A model generated the notes under the pieces. The model worked only from the letters and a program-made list of their open reading frames with translations, was not told the origin of the DNA and did no database searches. The translations under genes were made by a program, and so were the position numbers. Positions 1 through 12,900 of a DNA stretch of 64,000 nucleotides are shown here, piece by piece (the stretch's first letter is position 1; each line of letters begins with the position of its first letter). The DNA comes from Helopsaltes ochotensis (lineage: Eukaryota > Chordata > Aves > Passeriformes > Locustellidae). The stretch spans positions 500,087 to 564,086 of the forward strand of contig VXBM01000270.1 in the NCBI GenBank assembly GCA_013400155.1, in the 5' to 3' direction.

Positions 1-79
1 CCCTTCTTTCTAAAGAAGGTAATCAAGAACTGCCAAGCTGCTCTGAAGCTTGTCTCTTCTGTCCATAGGCTGCCATCAG
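1..79 (+). CDS. Candidate 3' part of a coding exon, cut by the window edge
   Basis: Seen: frame 1 is open from the first base for 26 codons and ends at a consensus donor, CAG followed by GTAAGA, with the intron starting at base 80. The translation includes KKVIKNCQAALKLVSSVHRL, a mixed lysine-rich and hydrophobic stretch that could be an amphipathic helix. Frames 2 and 3 both contain stops before the donor. Read without splicing, the frame ends at a TAA six codons later, so it could also be a C-terminus. An alternative reading is an 11-nt exon after the pyrimidine-rich acceptor that ends in CATAG at 68. I do not recognise the protein. The upstream exon boundary lies outside the window, so this rests on one donor and one open frame. 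Confidence 0.25.
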
Positions 80-3000
80 GTAAGAAGTCAGTATAAATAA
101 GATGTCTAACTTAATTGAACTAACCTGTAAAAAAAAAAATTGCTAAGAAGCGTGAATTTACAAGTCTCACTGAATACCAGTGATGTCAGCAGTTAAGCAC
201 ATGTCTGCAGAAAAACACCCCCAGGCACCCCCACAAGTTCATGGAGCTGCTCAAGCCTCTGGCATATTTAGGGAGTAGACTTGAGATGATGCAATCTCTG
301 TTAGAAACAAGGAGGGATCAAGCACGTGGGCTAAATTTTCTTAAGGAGTCCTTGGAATCCCAGGGATATCTCCTCTGAATGTCTCTAAAAGCTGTGCACT
401 GAGGGAGATTTGGTGCTGTTATTAACCACAGCTGAAGGGAGCTGCACCAGGGCTAGGAGCCCATGGGTCACTCAGTGCTGGGACCCATCCTGCTGGAGCT
501 GGATCAGTCACCAAGGTACCTGTGGTCACCACAAGGACAGTGTGAGTGGGAGTCATCCTCTTCATCTGACAAAAGATTGGCTGAAGCTGCAGAGAAACCG
601 GGCTGGCCTGGTGGCCCGTGTACCTCCTCAAGCCAAATGGGAGCTTTTCTCTCAAAGTGCTGGAAATTTGTTTGTGATCACTCTGTAAAACTTGCTCTGA
701 GCTTTACAGTTATGTGGGCCATGGCAACAGATTCTCATTTCCAAAAGCAAATCATCTGAATTTGGTAGTCATAATATTCCTAGGCCAAAAAACATACCCA
801 CACGCCTTCTGCTACCTAAATAAATTGGGTTATGTTTTAAACTTAATAAATTCAATTATGATAATGTGTGGAAACACAGGTTTAAAAAAGATCTAAACTA
901 TTATAACCCATTGAAAAGCATTAAAGCATATCAGTTTTGTCCCTTGTTTCTTTCAAAATGGATGAAAAATTAAAGTTGAATGCATTATTGCAGAAAACAA
1001 TCAGCTTTCATATTCTTGCAAGCAACACTGAGTCTGCTCTGACACAAGAGATTATACTTGCTCAAAACTTACATCCAGAGTCATAAATGCAGAAGGGACA
1101 TATCACAGCTCTCAAGCCTAGGAGAGGTTTATTCCTTACTTCACACGTAGAAACTACGCTCCCAACAATGAATGCTGTGTTTACACACCAGCTGTACTAA
1201 TTGATCCCTGGAGGCCTGTCCCAAACCCAGAAAACTTCACCAATCCAGCTCCAAATTCTAAAATACACGTCCAAACTTTGTGCATTCTGGTACTGACTGT
1301 GAGTGCACCAGCACCAGCCTGTGAAAATCAGCTAACTAATCAAATACAAGCCATGTGGGGCATTTAGTTCTACTTCACTGGAGGGCATGAAGACTCATCT
1401 AAAAATCTGGACTCCATAAACTTGCTTCAATTATCTTTATTTCAGTGGAAATAGAAACAGACTGATAGTTTCTGTTGTATTTTAAAGGGGCCAATGCCAC
1501 GAATGCCTCTAAAAATATCATGGTTATGCAAACTAAGTAACAACAACCAATGTCAGTTCTAATCTGCAAGGACATTACTTTAAAACATAAATTTGAGTGC
1601 ATTGTTAAAGTAACTACTTCAGAATTCATACCAGAAAATATTCTAATCAGCAGAACTGTCTCTTCTTGTACAGGGGACAATCACTTATTTCCAAATTATC
1701 AATTCCTATTCATGGCCTTGGGAACTGGTAGGAAGTAGAATCAATAGCATATTGATGGATGAAAATAACTGCAAATACAGAGAGCCCTAAATTTGCAGAA
1801 AAGCTTTGCTATCAGGCAAGATTTAGACCAAAAAAAGTTCATCTGACCACTTGGTGATCTCACTCAGCACCTGGAAAGCTAAACACTCTCTGGTTTGAGA
1901 CCTTATTTGGTGAACTTCGGTAGTGAGACAACTGCAGCCGACAAAAGTATGAATCTGTGACACTAAGCTCTGTTTATACTATAGAAACAGAATGGGTTCT
2001 ATTTACAAAATCACCTTTTAGTGTGCTTTAGCCTCGTATTTTACAGGAGCTGGAGTAATTCAATAATGGCTAAATAAATCTGATCCTTGTAGATGGTTTG
2101 TTTAACAAAACTCACTGAGATGGAACAATATCGGCTTTAGGTGCACAAGACAGAAATGGAGATAAAATTTTTCCTGCTCATCTTTCACCATCTAAATCCC
2201 AGAGGTCTGACTACACCATACCTTGCCCATAAATTATCAGGGGGCACAGATTCCCTGTAAAATGAAAAGCTGCACTTTCTCAAGCAGCACTTTGAGCCTC
2301 CAGGCTTCTGGTTACTGCAAGACAGCTTAATAGAAGTATAAAGTAATCATTTTTCCCCAGAGTGGATATTTTTTATACTGATGAAATTGTTCCTAAATGT
2401 GCCAAAGTAAAGTTACCTTAACTTAGAGTGAATCCAAGACAAATTCCTGCCAATAAATACCTGTTCCTATATAAAAATGCTTGCCTACAATTCTCAAAGT
2501 ACTTTATAAAGGAAACTAAAATACAATGTGACTGAATTAAAACATGGCTACTCTTATGAAGAAAATTAAACTACATTTGTTCATGTTCTACTTATGGAAA
2601 ATTGGAAAAGCAGAGCCTTTGTAACTTGGATAAATTTTCATGGAAACCCCAAGACAAGACTCCTTAACTCACAGTTTCCAGCTCTCCTGACAAAGGTGTA
2701 TTTCCTCAGGACCCAGAGATCAAATTGTATGGTGGGAATCATAAAAAAACAGCGTCGCTCAAAACTCAGCACATAAATACCAAATCCTTCCCCTAAAACT
2801 TGCTACTATGTCAAGCCTCTCTGACAAAACTGCAAGAATTCAAACTCAAGTATTTTATGATCAAATTACTCCAAGATTAGGCTGAGTGCTTTAGTTGCGT
2901 ATTTTCATACAGCCAAGCATACATCTATTAAAATTCTCTTTGCAAAAAAAAACCAAAAACAAAAAACACCAACAATCGACAGCACTTGACACTTGCAGCT

Positions 3001-3429
3001 TTTCAAATGTGATAGCAAATTCAAACAAAAATACTACGTTTACTTATTTGTAAATTCATGTCACTGTAATACACTGGTAGACTAAAGTGTGCCAATCCTC
3101 TCATATTTTCTTCTTACAGAGTAAGACATAAAAGAAGACAGAAAGCGATTTTTTGAATGATTTTTTTGTGATCTTTTAAGTTATCCCATCCAATCACTTA
3201 GCACTCTAAAAGAACACTTGTTGCCATCTTTGCATAAAGCACAGCTAAATTTAGCTCAGATATTACAAAACTACTACTAATCTCTCAAATACTTAAGAAT
3301 GAATTCTTTAAAACCACAAACTCTGTGTGGTGGCTTGTTTCAAAACCACCCCTAAGAAGGCAGAGAGGAGATGTTGTGCAGGTTTACTCTAGGAAGCCTC
3401 ATGGCTTGTTCTAACTACGAAACGTTGCT
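80..3429. other. Non-coding stretch, intronic or intergenic
   Basis: AT-rich, CpG-poor DNA with no exon that I can defend. A GC-richer patch at about 410-640 gives overlapping open frames on both strands (92 and 98 codons on +, 77 on -), which is what low stop density produces; no protein family is recognisable. An A-rich low-complexity run lies at about 2,945-2,970. Nothing else is seen. Confidence 0.5.
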
Positions 3430-3880
3430 GGCTACTCCACAGCAACACGCTCCTCCTTGTTAGGTGGGCAGCTCTGGGAGAGCAGGTGTACCTAAAAACC
3501 CGTGTCAAGAATATTCTAACTCACTAGACATGCTGCTGCTACACGTTTGTACAGACACCCCTGCAGCAGCCTGGGGACAAGGGGCTGATTGCAGGGCTCC
3601 AACACCGATGGCCAGACAGCCGCGGAGCCAGCAAGGATCGCTGGCAAGGACATGCTGTGAGAAAAAATGGGATGGGGCTGGAGAAGGGCTCCGCAAGGGA
3701 GGTAGGGCAGTACTTTTCTGGGATAAATGTCCTTGTTCTGGGTCCTGGGAATAAGCACAGCGTAGCACAGCCATGGGATTGAGGTCAAGAAGCAGACATG
3801 GACCAAAGGCTGGGTCAGCTGGGGAAAACAAGACCACACCTGACCCCCAAAGGGCTCTGACCCATTTCCAGACACTACAA
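3430..3880. other. GC-rich patch of unknown origin
   Basis: About 450 bases clearly richer in G and C than the flanks. Open frames overlap on both strands: 96 codons on + (3,464-3,754), and 110 and 119 codons on - (3,505-3,837 and 3,516-3,875). None reads like a known protein, and the three overlap, so at most one could be real. The left flank at about 3,325 has a direct TGTGGTGGCTTG-type motif of the kind that begins some bird retroviral LTRs, but I see no matching second LTR or primer-binding site. It may be an old insertion or simply an isochore fluctuation. Confidence 0.25.
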
Positions 3881-6355
3881 GAAGAATGATCTGTACATTG
3901 TAACAGCTTGCATAGAAAGCGAGAAAGTTACCTCCAGGGTGGGGAAAACTTATCTATCAAAACCTACCTCCACAAAGCCCCGGTGTGCCCGTCCCAGGGT
4001 GCTGGATCAACGCTGGAGCCAGCACTGGTGATCTTTCTGTCTCTCCCTCTCTCTTTCACTCTACCCTTTATTCAAAATCCACCACTGTGTTTACACAAGA
4101 AGATAAGGGACTAACATACCAATTTCCATGCCAAGTATATAATTTACCAATAAAACTGTCTTTTTAAAAGCCTCTGACATTTGTGGTTCCTTTTCAACCA
4201 CGGGCATATACAATTCTTGGATGGTTCCCTTCCCTTCTGAGTGGAATGCCACAACCCTGCAATTTTTTTTTTTTTTTTAATGTGTTTGCCACTAAAATGG
4301 CATTCTTAAAAACCATCTTTTTGACTCTCACAAGAACGCAAAACAGAAGGACTGCAATATGTTTCCCACTTATTCTAAAACTTCCTTCACTTTTTATTAA
4401 CTGTTGCATTACACAGAAAATGCTGATCTTTCCTCTTCACCTTCCAAGACACCATTACAAACTGAGAATATGCTCAGTCTGTTCTGGATGTCTCACTGTT
4501 ACAGCACAGGAAGCAATGTTCAGTCACAAAGCATCCTTTGAAGTCTTCTGACATTGCCTGATAAGAACCAGGTTTCTGGCCTTCTACACTAAATTGCACA
4601 AGAGTCTCCTGTATTCTCTGCTGGCAGAACAGATCCTGGTTCATGCCTTCACACTTTCGACATTTCAGGTTCCAGGTTTCAGAAATCTCTACAGAGATCA
4701 CTGCTTTTGGGCATGAGTTGGGAAAGGAATTGGTAGAAAAAAGTGAACTCAAAATTTGATGTGGGAGAGGGAGAGGGGAATCTTATTTCTGAGCCAGAAG
4801 CTTTCATATCTCTGTGGAAAAACAAGAATAAAGGGTAATCTTGTTTTTTGTAGTATACAAAATGTATGTTTAATCCATGACACACCTGAAATACCAAAAT
4901 TGCATTGCTGTTAATCAAAATGGTCCATATTTAGAAAAGAAACAAGAAAAGCTATGCAAAATACCCAACATTCTACCTCTTCTATATCAAAAGAGTAGCA
5001 TAACCCAGTAATAGAATCTGACAAAAATCTAAAAGAATAAAAACAAAGAACGAGTGCAAATGAGCAGCTACTTTAGTGGGGTATGCATATATAGATACAA
5101 TTTTCACCTCACTATTCTGTGGACTTTTATTTCCATAAAAATACAGCAGATGTTTGTAGTTTTTTCTGTTATTAAAAGCATTTGTAAAGATCAGGACAAT
5201 CTACAAATATATCATTTTACACCCCATTTTTTATTTACTCTTGGAACTAGAATGAAATCAGGAAGTTTCCTATATCCAGAAGCAGCAAGAGGAACAGTGT
5301 TTGCTTACATCTAAAAAGACCCTCTACAGTGTTCTTATGTGATCACCAACAAATGAAGTACACTAGACACTTCTCTTAGCCATCAGCAGAAAAGAATTTG
5401 TTTAAATCTTTAATATGCTTTTAAAAATGTCTACAGAGTCCAACTATTATTAGTTTTTTATTGTGACCAAAAGTGAAAATGCTTAATTGAAACATCAGTT
5501 CCTCAATAAATAACCAGAAGCTGTATGCATGAATGCATGGTATTTCCAGATTAGATTTTTATGCATGGCATTCCATGCATGATATTTTCATACACTAAAA
5601 TATAAGACAAGTTAAATAAGATCTCAGTCCAAATAAGAAAACCGTAGAGGATCAGAAATGATGACTCCAAAATAGACCTTGGCCTACTTCCAGTATAAAC
5701 AACTTGATCTCAGTATTAGTCTTAGGGTGCAAAGGAAACATTCTAGATGTTATTGCTGCTTTTACTCAGGTAAGCTTTACTATTACAATGGTTCAGCAAG
5801 AAAATACTATGGACATACACTGCTATTTCAGGGGAGTAAAAAATGAAGTACATTAAAATTTGGTCCGAAAAAAAATTGCCTTTTTTTTTCATACCTCTGA
5901 TTCTTATCCACAGCACAAGCAACAAACCACTTTTAAAAAGGTGGTTTTCAATAAACTCTGCACAAACAATTCTACCACAGCAAGATAATTAGGAGTCTGG
6001 TTTTACAAGACCTGCATTGACATTTTTGTCAAGTTTGTTCCATTGTTTGGACAAACTGTGCAGTCCATTATTTTCAAAGAGCACCCTCAGACATGTAAAA
6101 TACCTGTGTAAATTACCAGGTTGGTGCTACTGCTAAACAGTACAGCATCCACACAGAAGAATCGTCAATAGCAATGCCTAAACTGTAGAGACTTTTGCTA
6201 CATATTCCAAACCAGCAGAGTCTTGTCCTGCTATTAAATAAACTCATTTTCCCTATGATTCACTTCAGAATTCAATTTTTAAGAGTCATTTTGCAGAGCA
6301 GAAATACATTTCTAAAAATTCAATTGCCTTTAATAGAAAAGCAGGCTTTCATATA
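3881..6355. other. Non-coding stretch with a T tract
   Basis: Ordinary AT-rich sequence. A run of 16 T lies at 4,263-4,278 and pyrimidine-rich sequence at 4,030-4,060. Apart from the ATGCAT cluster listed separately, nothing is seen that supports a gene or a dated repeat. Confidence 0.5.
5525..5580. repeat. Cluster of four ATGCAT palindromes with a small hairpin
   Basis: ATGCAT occurs at 5,525, 5,533, 5,561 and 5,575, four times in 56 bases. The last two form an exact 8-bp inverted repeat (ATGCATGG, loop CATT, CCATGCAT) at 5,561-5,580. ATGCAT resembles the POU/octamer half-site and its palindromic dimer forms, so a protein-binding role is possible; a purely structural or chance origin cannot be excluded. 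Confidence 0.45.
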
Positions 6356-6853
6356 TTGAATGCTGTGTTCTTGGAAGTGAAGCTCTTCAGCACTGAAATG
6401 AAAATCATATTTCAGTCTAAGTTTGCATTATCTCCTGCATGTCACAGGACAGCTGCCAAAGAAATGCCAAGGAAAAAGGTGGAAATTGTGAAAAGCAACA
6501 TTTTTGATACTGGTAATCTCTGTGGCTTTGGGTTATCTAATCCTCACTACACAGCTGCATACCAAGAGCCAAGAGTTCATATCTTGAATGGTACAGCTTC
6601 ATCGATAAAACACAAATGTTTGGGGTTTGATGGGTTCTTTTGGGGTTTTTTGGTTTTTTTGTTTGTTTTAATTATCCTTGTTAGCTATTTGTTGCATTTC
6701 CATTTCTGCTGGCTGCCCCTAGCCTGTGTTACACTTTTCAGGACATACATTTACTTGAGTATTGCAGGCAGAGATGCCCTTTGTTTATTAGCCATGGCTT
6801 TTAATCCTATATTGCCTTTAGTAGGACTGCTCCCAGAGAAAATTTTGCATTAG
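6356..6853 (+). other. Unusually long open reading frame (165 codons), nature unknown
   Basis: An ATG-started frame of 165 codons in AT-rich DNA, where stops should be frequent. The first half is polar, with a basic run around residues 35-50 (PRKKVEIVKSN). The second half contains a strongly hydrophobic segment at about residues 95-120, largely created by a T-rich low-complexity run at 6,630-6,670. I recognise no domain. There is no CpG-rich promoter and no clear splice acceptor at its start. It could be a decayed retroelement or pseudogene fragment, a single-exon orphan ORF, or chance. Confidence 0.15.
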
Positions 6854-9800
6854 TGAAGCAAATGCACACTGGGAAAGTGTCAGAGAACTGTTAGACAGAA
6901 TAATATTATTTGTAAAATTCTGATTATTATGCACCCTAAATTTTGTAAGATTTGAAGTGATGTAGAAGGAACATACTGTTAATATCTTACATAATTCATC
7001 CTGATCACTTAAATAGTTTCTTAAAACAGCATACCCTGGATGCCAGCTTTTGAAGTGTTTAACGAGGTATACATAAAGAGGGTAATAATTATAATGGGGG
7101 TGTAATGAGCTTCACTATCAACGGGAGTCAAAGTACAGTAGATTTTTATCTCAGATAATTATTGTTATGTGCAGTAAATGCACCAGCAAAACTGAAGAAA
7201 TAAAGCCTTTGGATTACCTCTAGTGAAGGGAATTCACAAAAGAGAACATTAACTTTTATTCTTTGTTCTATGAATCTGACAGGTGTTAAGCTGCTAAATC
7301 AAGAGACCTGAGGCCTTGCGTAAGTGACATAAAATTATATTGTACAGCAAACACAGCAGAACTTCCAATTCCACTGTGCCTTGGCTACAGGTGACAAGAA
7401 ATCACTGATGTCTATGCAATTAAACTGCAAACCTTTCACACCAAAAGGACAACAACTAGCAATCTGATCAGGAGCCATAACTGCCTGAGCTCTGAGTAGC
7501 AGAGTGCTATCACAGAGACACTTGGGGAGCAGCACAATCCACACTCCACACAGTTACTCTAAAATGAATCACCTTCTCCTAGGGAACAGAAAGCTTTAAT
7601 TTACAAGCCACATTCATTCACCCTCGAGGCCTACAGCCAAAAGAACCATGAAGTCTCTAAATATTTCTGCTGCATTTTCTAGTAAGTGCTATCAGGCTGG
7701 TCAGGGCTGGGCTGAGATCACTGAACTGGCACAGAACACTCAGCACAGGTACCACCAGCTGGTTACACTGTTCACTCTGCTTAATAGGATTATTGATCTG
7801 TTGTGATGGACTGTACTGCTGGCCAAAAGCTGTAAGGCCATTACCTGCAAGATCCAGACAAAAAACTCTTCTATTAAATTTTTAAAAGTTGATGTTATGG
7901 TTTGGTTCTTTTCCTATGTATGAGTAATTTTTCCTTTGTATCTCAAGCTGTCTTAAGCATTTAAACAAGTCGTTTTGTAGCTGAGATCAAAATTGCTCTC
8001 TGAATTTATTATCCTTAAACTAGTTGGAAATTATGACTGGCTCACTAAGGCAAAGAAGCCCAGCTGGTAAGCACTGAAGATGGTAAAACTTTGCTGCTCA
8101 CTCAGCTGATGGCAACTTGATTTTCAGCATTATGAGAGACTGGAGTAAACAACTCACATAAGGCAGTTGGAGAGCTCCAGCCTAATCTTGTAAAACCAGT
8201 GTTGGTAAACCACAAACCTGTCAAGGTGCTTTCATGTGCTGCTTGGCATATTAATCATGTCATCAGCATACCATGATTTTATATACACCACTGGTAGATA
8301 CATCAATGAAATTATAAGCAACTAACAGAAGAAGAAAGGAAGGCATGAATAGAAGCTAAGTAAATTCAAAGCAAATTCACTTCAGTTCCAAAACGACTCC
8401 TCCAGAATCAGAGGTGTTCTTTGAAGTCAACTGTAACTTAAATGCAGGTTTAAATAATTTTCCATTTTTCTACATAAAATAAAATCTTAAATGATTTTCC
8501 ATTTTCTACAACCCAGTATTTTCTGTGCTGCAGCATTATCTGAAAACAAACAAAGCAGAACAACAACAAATAAAAGCACTAATTCTATGTTTCTGAATAT
8601 TTCTTGGAAACCAATTAGCTGCCTTGTTTTATCACATTCATCCCTCTTTTCAATTGCAAGAACTCTGACAAACAAGTTTTGAGGAAACAAGTGTTTTTGT
8701 AATTAACACTGATCTCTCCAGGCAGGCTGAGGGTGCTCCCTGTCCCAGGCCCTTGGGAAGCTCTTTGCATTCCCCAGCTCCGGTACAGCTGCTTGCTGTA
8801 GTTGTGTAACACATCTTTATACATGACTTTTTATGTCAAATTCTTCACAGTTCCCCGTGTATGTTAAGTTAGGAGCCTATTTTGAAAGTTCTTCACCCAG
8901 TCCACCTACAATGGCTCATACCCACAAATCTACACAACAGATTTGCAACAAGCAATTCAGCCAGGCCTAACCCTTCCTCAGATTGTAGCTGTGGCTTTTT
9001 AAGAATGCCAAAATCAGCTACAATCAGTGTCAGTCTCTGAAGAAACTCATACCATCAATTTGTGGCAACAGCCATGTGAAAGAAGTACTTCAAAGGAAAA
9101 CTTGACTTGGTAGAGGGGAAAAGATCAGGAACCTCAAACTCCAAAATACTCCAGGCAGCACAGACATCGATTATTTTATAGGACAGAACTCAACCCAAAC
9201 CATTTTTCTACTCTGTTGTGCTTAGTATAATATATGAAAAGCTGAAATAACTCAAAGGTTTATTGGCTTTTTGGGGGGAAGTTTCTAAAAATAATTTTAA
9301 ATCTTTCTAAATTTCCTTTCTTTTTTCTACTCATGCACGCACCTTCCAAGCAGCCTCCCCACTTGGGCTCAGAAGATGATCTTCTTTTGCAATGTTAGGA
9401 TATGTTTTGAAACACATTTGAAAAAGCAGATTAAGACTCATCAGTACCAGTGCTATATTTTAAGCTAAATCTCAGAGTAAAGGACTTGAGTGATACTGAA
9501 CAAGGAACTGTTGAGGATCATTGGATACTGTGCCTCATACAAGGAGGCTGGAAGCTGATAAGGGTTAACTACTGCCATTTCAGTTTCATATGGTGAGGCC
9601 AGGACAGACCTTACACTGTAATTCAATGAAAAAAATTATCTTATTTATAAATGGATATTCTAGGAAACTTTCCCATCAAATACTAAAAGTAATCATGACA
9701 CGAGATGTGTGAGTCAACTGTTTTGCTTTATGAAACAAACCTATTGGCCCTAGTTTTTAGTGATTTACTAGGTATTGAACATATTTGTCCCCATTTCTTT

Positions 9801-9885
9801 TTCCCTATGGGCTGTGACATCCTTTATTATTTTAAAAAATCCTTTGAATTATTTATATTTCTTCATATTTGGGGAGCATAACTGA
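6854..9885. other. Non-coding stretch; part resembles conserved non-coding DNA
   Basis: No gene seen. The part at about 7,680-8,330 has balanced composition, few simple runs and many homeodomain-type TAAT/ATTA, GATTA and ATCAT words, a texture typical of enhancers near developmental genes. A short match to the avian CR1 tail (CAACCCAAACCATTTTTCT at about 9,192) is too isolated to call. This is inference from word content only. Confidence 0.35.
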
Positions 9886-9928
9886 ATTATTATTGTTATC
9901 ATTATTATTATTATTATTACTATTATTT
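9886..9928 (+). repeat. Interrupted ATT microsatellite
   Basis: About 43 bases of ATT units interrupted by G and C substitutions, the longest pure block being seven units. It is an ordinary simple repeat in AT-rich DNA. Confidence 0.9.
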
Positions 9929-12900
9929 TATGGAAATTCCCCCAACAGCAACAAGTTAGGTATAACTACACAAGAAAAAACTAATCACCAACAAAATACT
10001 TTGCTATTCACACAGAAGGAATCCCAAACCTTACAACATGCCTTTCTTTTTAACTCTGCCCAAAGTTTTCTGTTTCACAGTTTTCTTTTAATGCACACAA
10101 ACATGTGAATACTGATAGCACATATTGTTTCTGCTTATTTGCCTTTATACAGCGTATGTCTGCTTTCAACAGAGCACTTCTACTTGTCTTTAGTCTTAAA
10201 ACTTGACCTTCAAGATATGCTAAATTAAAGAGAAATATTACAGGAAGGAACCAGAGTTGTGTCTCATCACTAGCTTTTGTCTCAAAGAAACAGTTAATTC
10301 CATCATTGTTATAAATTGGACTGTCAGGCCAGAACAAGGGTGACCTCCCCACAGCAATCCAACACTGTAACTTCACATAATTTGCATTATTTTTTTCTAT
10401 TGTATCAGGAGGATAAATGTCACGACCAGAGTAATGACCAGCTTATGGCAGCCAGTACAGGAGAAGGCTGATTCACAAACCTTCAGATACGCTTCACCAT
10501 TTCTGACATCCGTGTCCTCCAGGGTCCCAGTTCAGACCCAGTCTGCCTTTTTGTCCTTGCCCACTGCTCAACACAAGCACACACAGTGATCCAGAAACTT
10601 CCCAGCAGCAGGAGCTGGGGCAGAGCCACAAAGCAGAGTGAGGTGCTGCTCCTGCATCCGTCACCTGCGCCTTCAGGAGCTTCTGAACCTCAGTGTGCCT
10701 TTCCTCTTCACTGCCCCCTTTCCCCGTCCTGCTTGAGCTCTGTGCTGGGACAGACCTCGGATTTAGGCACAGCTTGTTAGGGAGGCACCTCCCTGATCAG
10801 GACCCCATGAGCTGTGAACCTCAGCTAGCCAGGTTCAGGAGAGAAGCTGTCCTCTGGAAATAGGCATTTTTATTTTCCGAGGCAGCAATCAGCTGTGCAG
10901 CGCTACTCAAGCAACTCTCCCCACTGAGATCAGTCAATTTCTTGCCCTGTGTCTCACCCCTTCACTATAACCTTTTATGAGTGCAGTAACGGTCTATTTT
11001 GGTGCCTTTGATGGAAAAATTATGATTCATTGTATAAGATTTCCCATCATATCTATAAAATCATATATCTCATACTCATATTGGATGTATTTTCATCAAC
11101 GTAATTAATGTTTGTTGTATTATCACTGAAATAATTGCATACAGTTGTATCTGGAGAACACCACAGCTCTGAAATAGCACTCTTCATCTGTAGATCAATG
11201 CAAATGCTGCTGGTAATTCAGCTTTTGTGAACAGGTCATCAGCATGACTAGCATATTAACATCTCAGCCAAGGAGCAACACTTAGAGGCCTTCTTTCAGA
11301 GGTTAATGAAAGGGCTTAATATGTACTTCAGCAGTGATTATTTCCAAGAAATTCGTTAAAGGCAAATGGGTATCACTTGAATTTTAATTCAAATTCTAAT
11401 TTTAATCTGAACAGTTATTGCAGGTATTGCTTGACAGTAAAGAATATATTCTTGCTCCTGATCCCATTGTACCCTGCTTGGATTTGTTCAAATTAATTGT
11501 GTATGGTGTCACTGATTAAGTTCCCTGGGAAAAACCACCAGACTCATACATAATGACTAATTCTCTCAGGTTATTGATCCTAAGTTCAGAATCATTATAT
11601 CAGTGCAAATGCAGAAGACAGGGAAGACAGATGCTATGTTTGGAGCATAGAGAAGGCTCATACCAAGAGCAGCGACTTACAGCAGCCATAACTACTTCAC
11701 ATTAAAGACATACACTGTTAGACAACTTTATTATGCATTAATTTCCCCTTTCCACTCCCACCCCCAAAAAAAAATTCTGACAAAGCAAATAAATACACAC
11801 ACCCCGAAGAACCATTTGGAAGCATTCAGCATATTCATATTATTCACTGTAAAGACCCACTTTGGAATCCTCCAGTGAATTGATTGTCATTAGCAACAGA
11901 TTGAAGAGCATCACTTGCAGTGATCTAAGGACTAAGGGAAAGATCAGATTCATGCAGGCAGCTACCTGCTGCTGTGTAAGAGCTACAATTATTTCTCATA
12001 TTCCTTCAGTCTTTGTCTCTTGTAGGGGAATCTTCACCTTCCAGTCTGAAATTTTTGAGGCCTTCTTAGAAATGCATTCCCAGAAAGATCAGACCCTTGA
12101 GGAAGAATTGCATCATCCCTTGGTTCATAATGCCCCTGGTAACTGAACCCTCATTCACCAGCGTCTCAGCAAAGGCAACCAGAGACCATTGTGGAAATGC
12201 AGAGATCCAGAATGACTCTTTCAAAATCAATTCTAATTGCACGTAGCAATATAGTAAAGAGAAGAAGGAATTAAAAGAAACTAATTCCCCCAAATTCTTT
12301 CTCTATCTCACTGAGGGAAAACATAAAATGTTAGAGTCAACTTATCCCAGCCTCCTTATCTCCTAGGGAGAGGGCTCTGTCTGCTTCTCAGTCACTTCTG
12401 GGGTTTTCATTTTTAACCAGAGCTTTGTTCAGTCTGAGTGTGCTGAAACTCTTCAGCTCATATTTACTATCACACCCTGAGATACTGAAGATAAAATTTA
12501 AAGCACCATTAACACTCAGTACAATCTACAAAATGATGTCAGAGATTCTTGAAAGCTCGTCCTTGTCTCCTGCAGACAGAAGAGGGGAACTCAGCAAGAG
12601 AGAACCCTTTGCATGCAAATAGCAAAGCAACATGAAACAATGAGAAACAACAAAAAAAGAAGCAAGCAATAGTATATTCATTAAAAAAAATGCAAGAAGC
12701 TCCCAACAAAGCAGTAATGCTGCTTATTTAACCAGCAGGATATTGCTGCCTGTCTTTCACAGAAACAATGCTGTCATAATATCACTCAGAAATTCTGTGT
12801 TAAATGCTCTTCAGCATTTTTTAGAATGTTCAGCAGTGTGCACTGTTTATCAGAGTTTTTGTTTTATGTGCTTGCACTGGAAATGCTAACCAGAGTTTTT

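Noticed and set aside
2222..2254. 33-nt - strand block with a good acceptor (TTTTCATTTTACAG) and AAG/GTATGG donor, open in one frame
   Set aside because: Isolated, very short and without partners; typical of pseudo-exons in long introns.
8487..8550. Strong - strand acceptor (GCTTTGTTTGTTTTCAG) followed by a short frame ending in a stop, possible terminal exon
   Set aside because: No nearby poly(A) signal at the right distance and no upstream exon.
9150..9215. CR1-like words (CAACCCAAACCATTTTTCT)
   Set aside because: Only about 15 bases match the avian CR1 tail and nothing around it aligns by eye.
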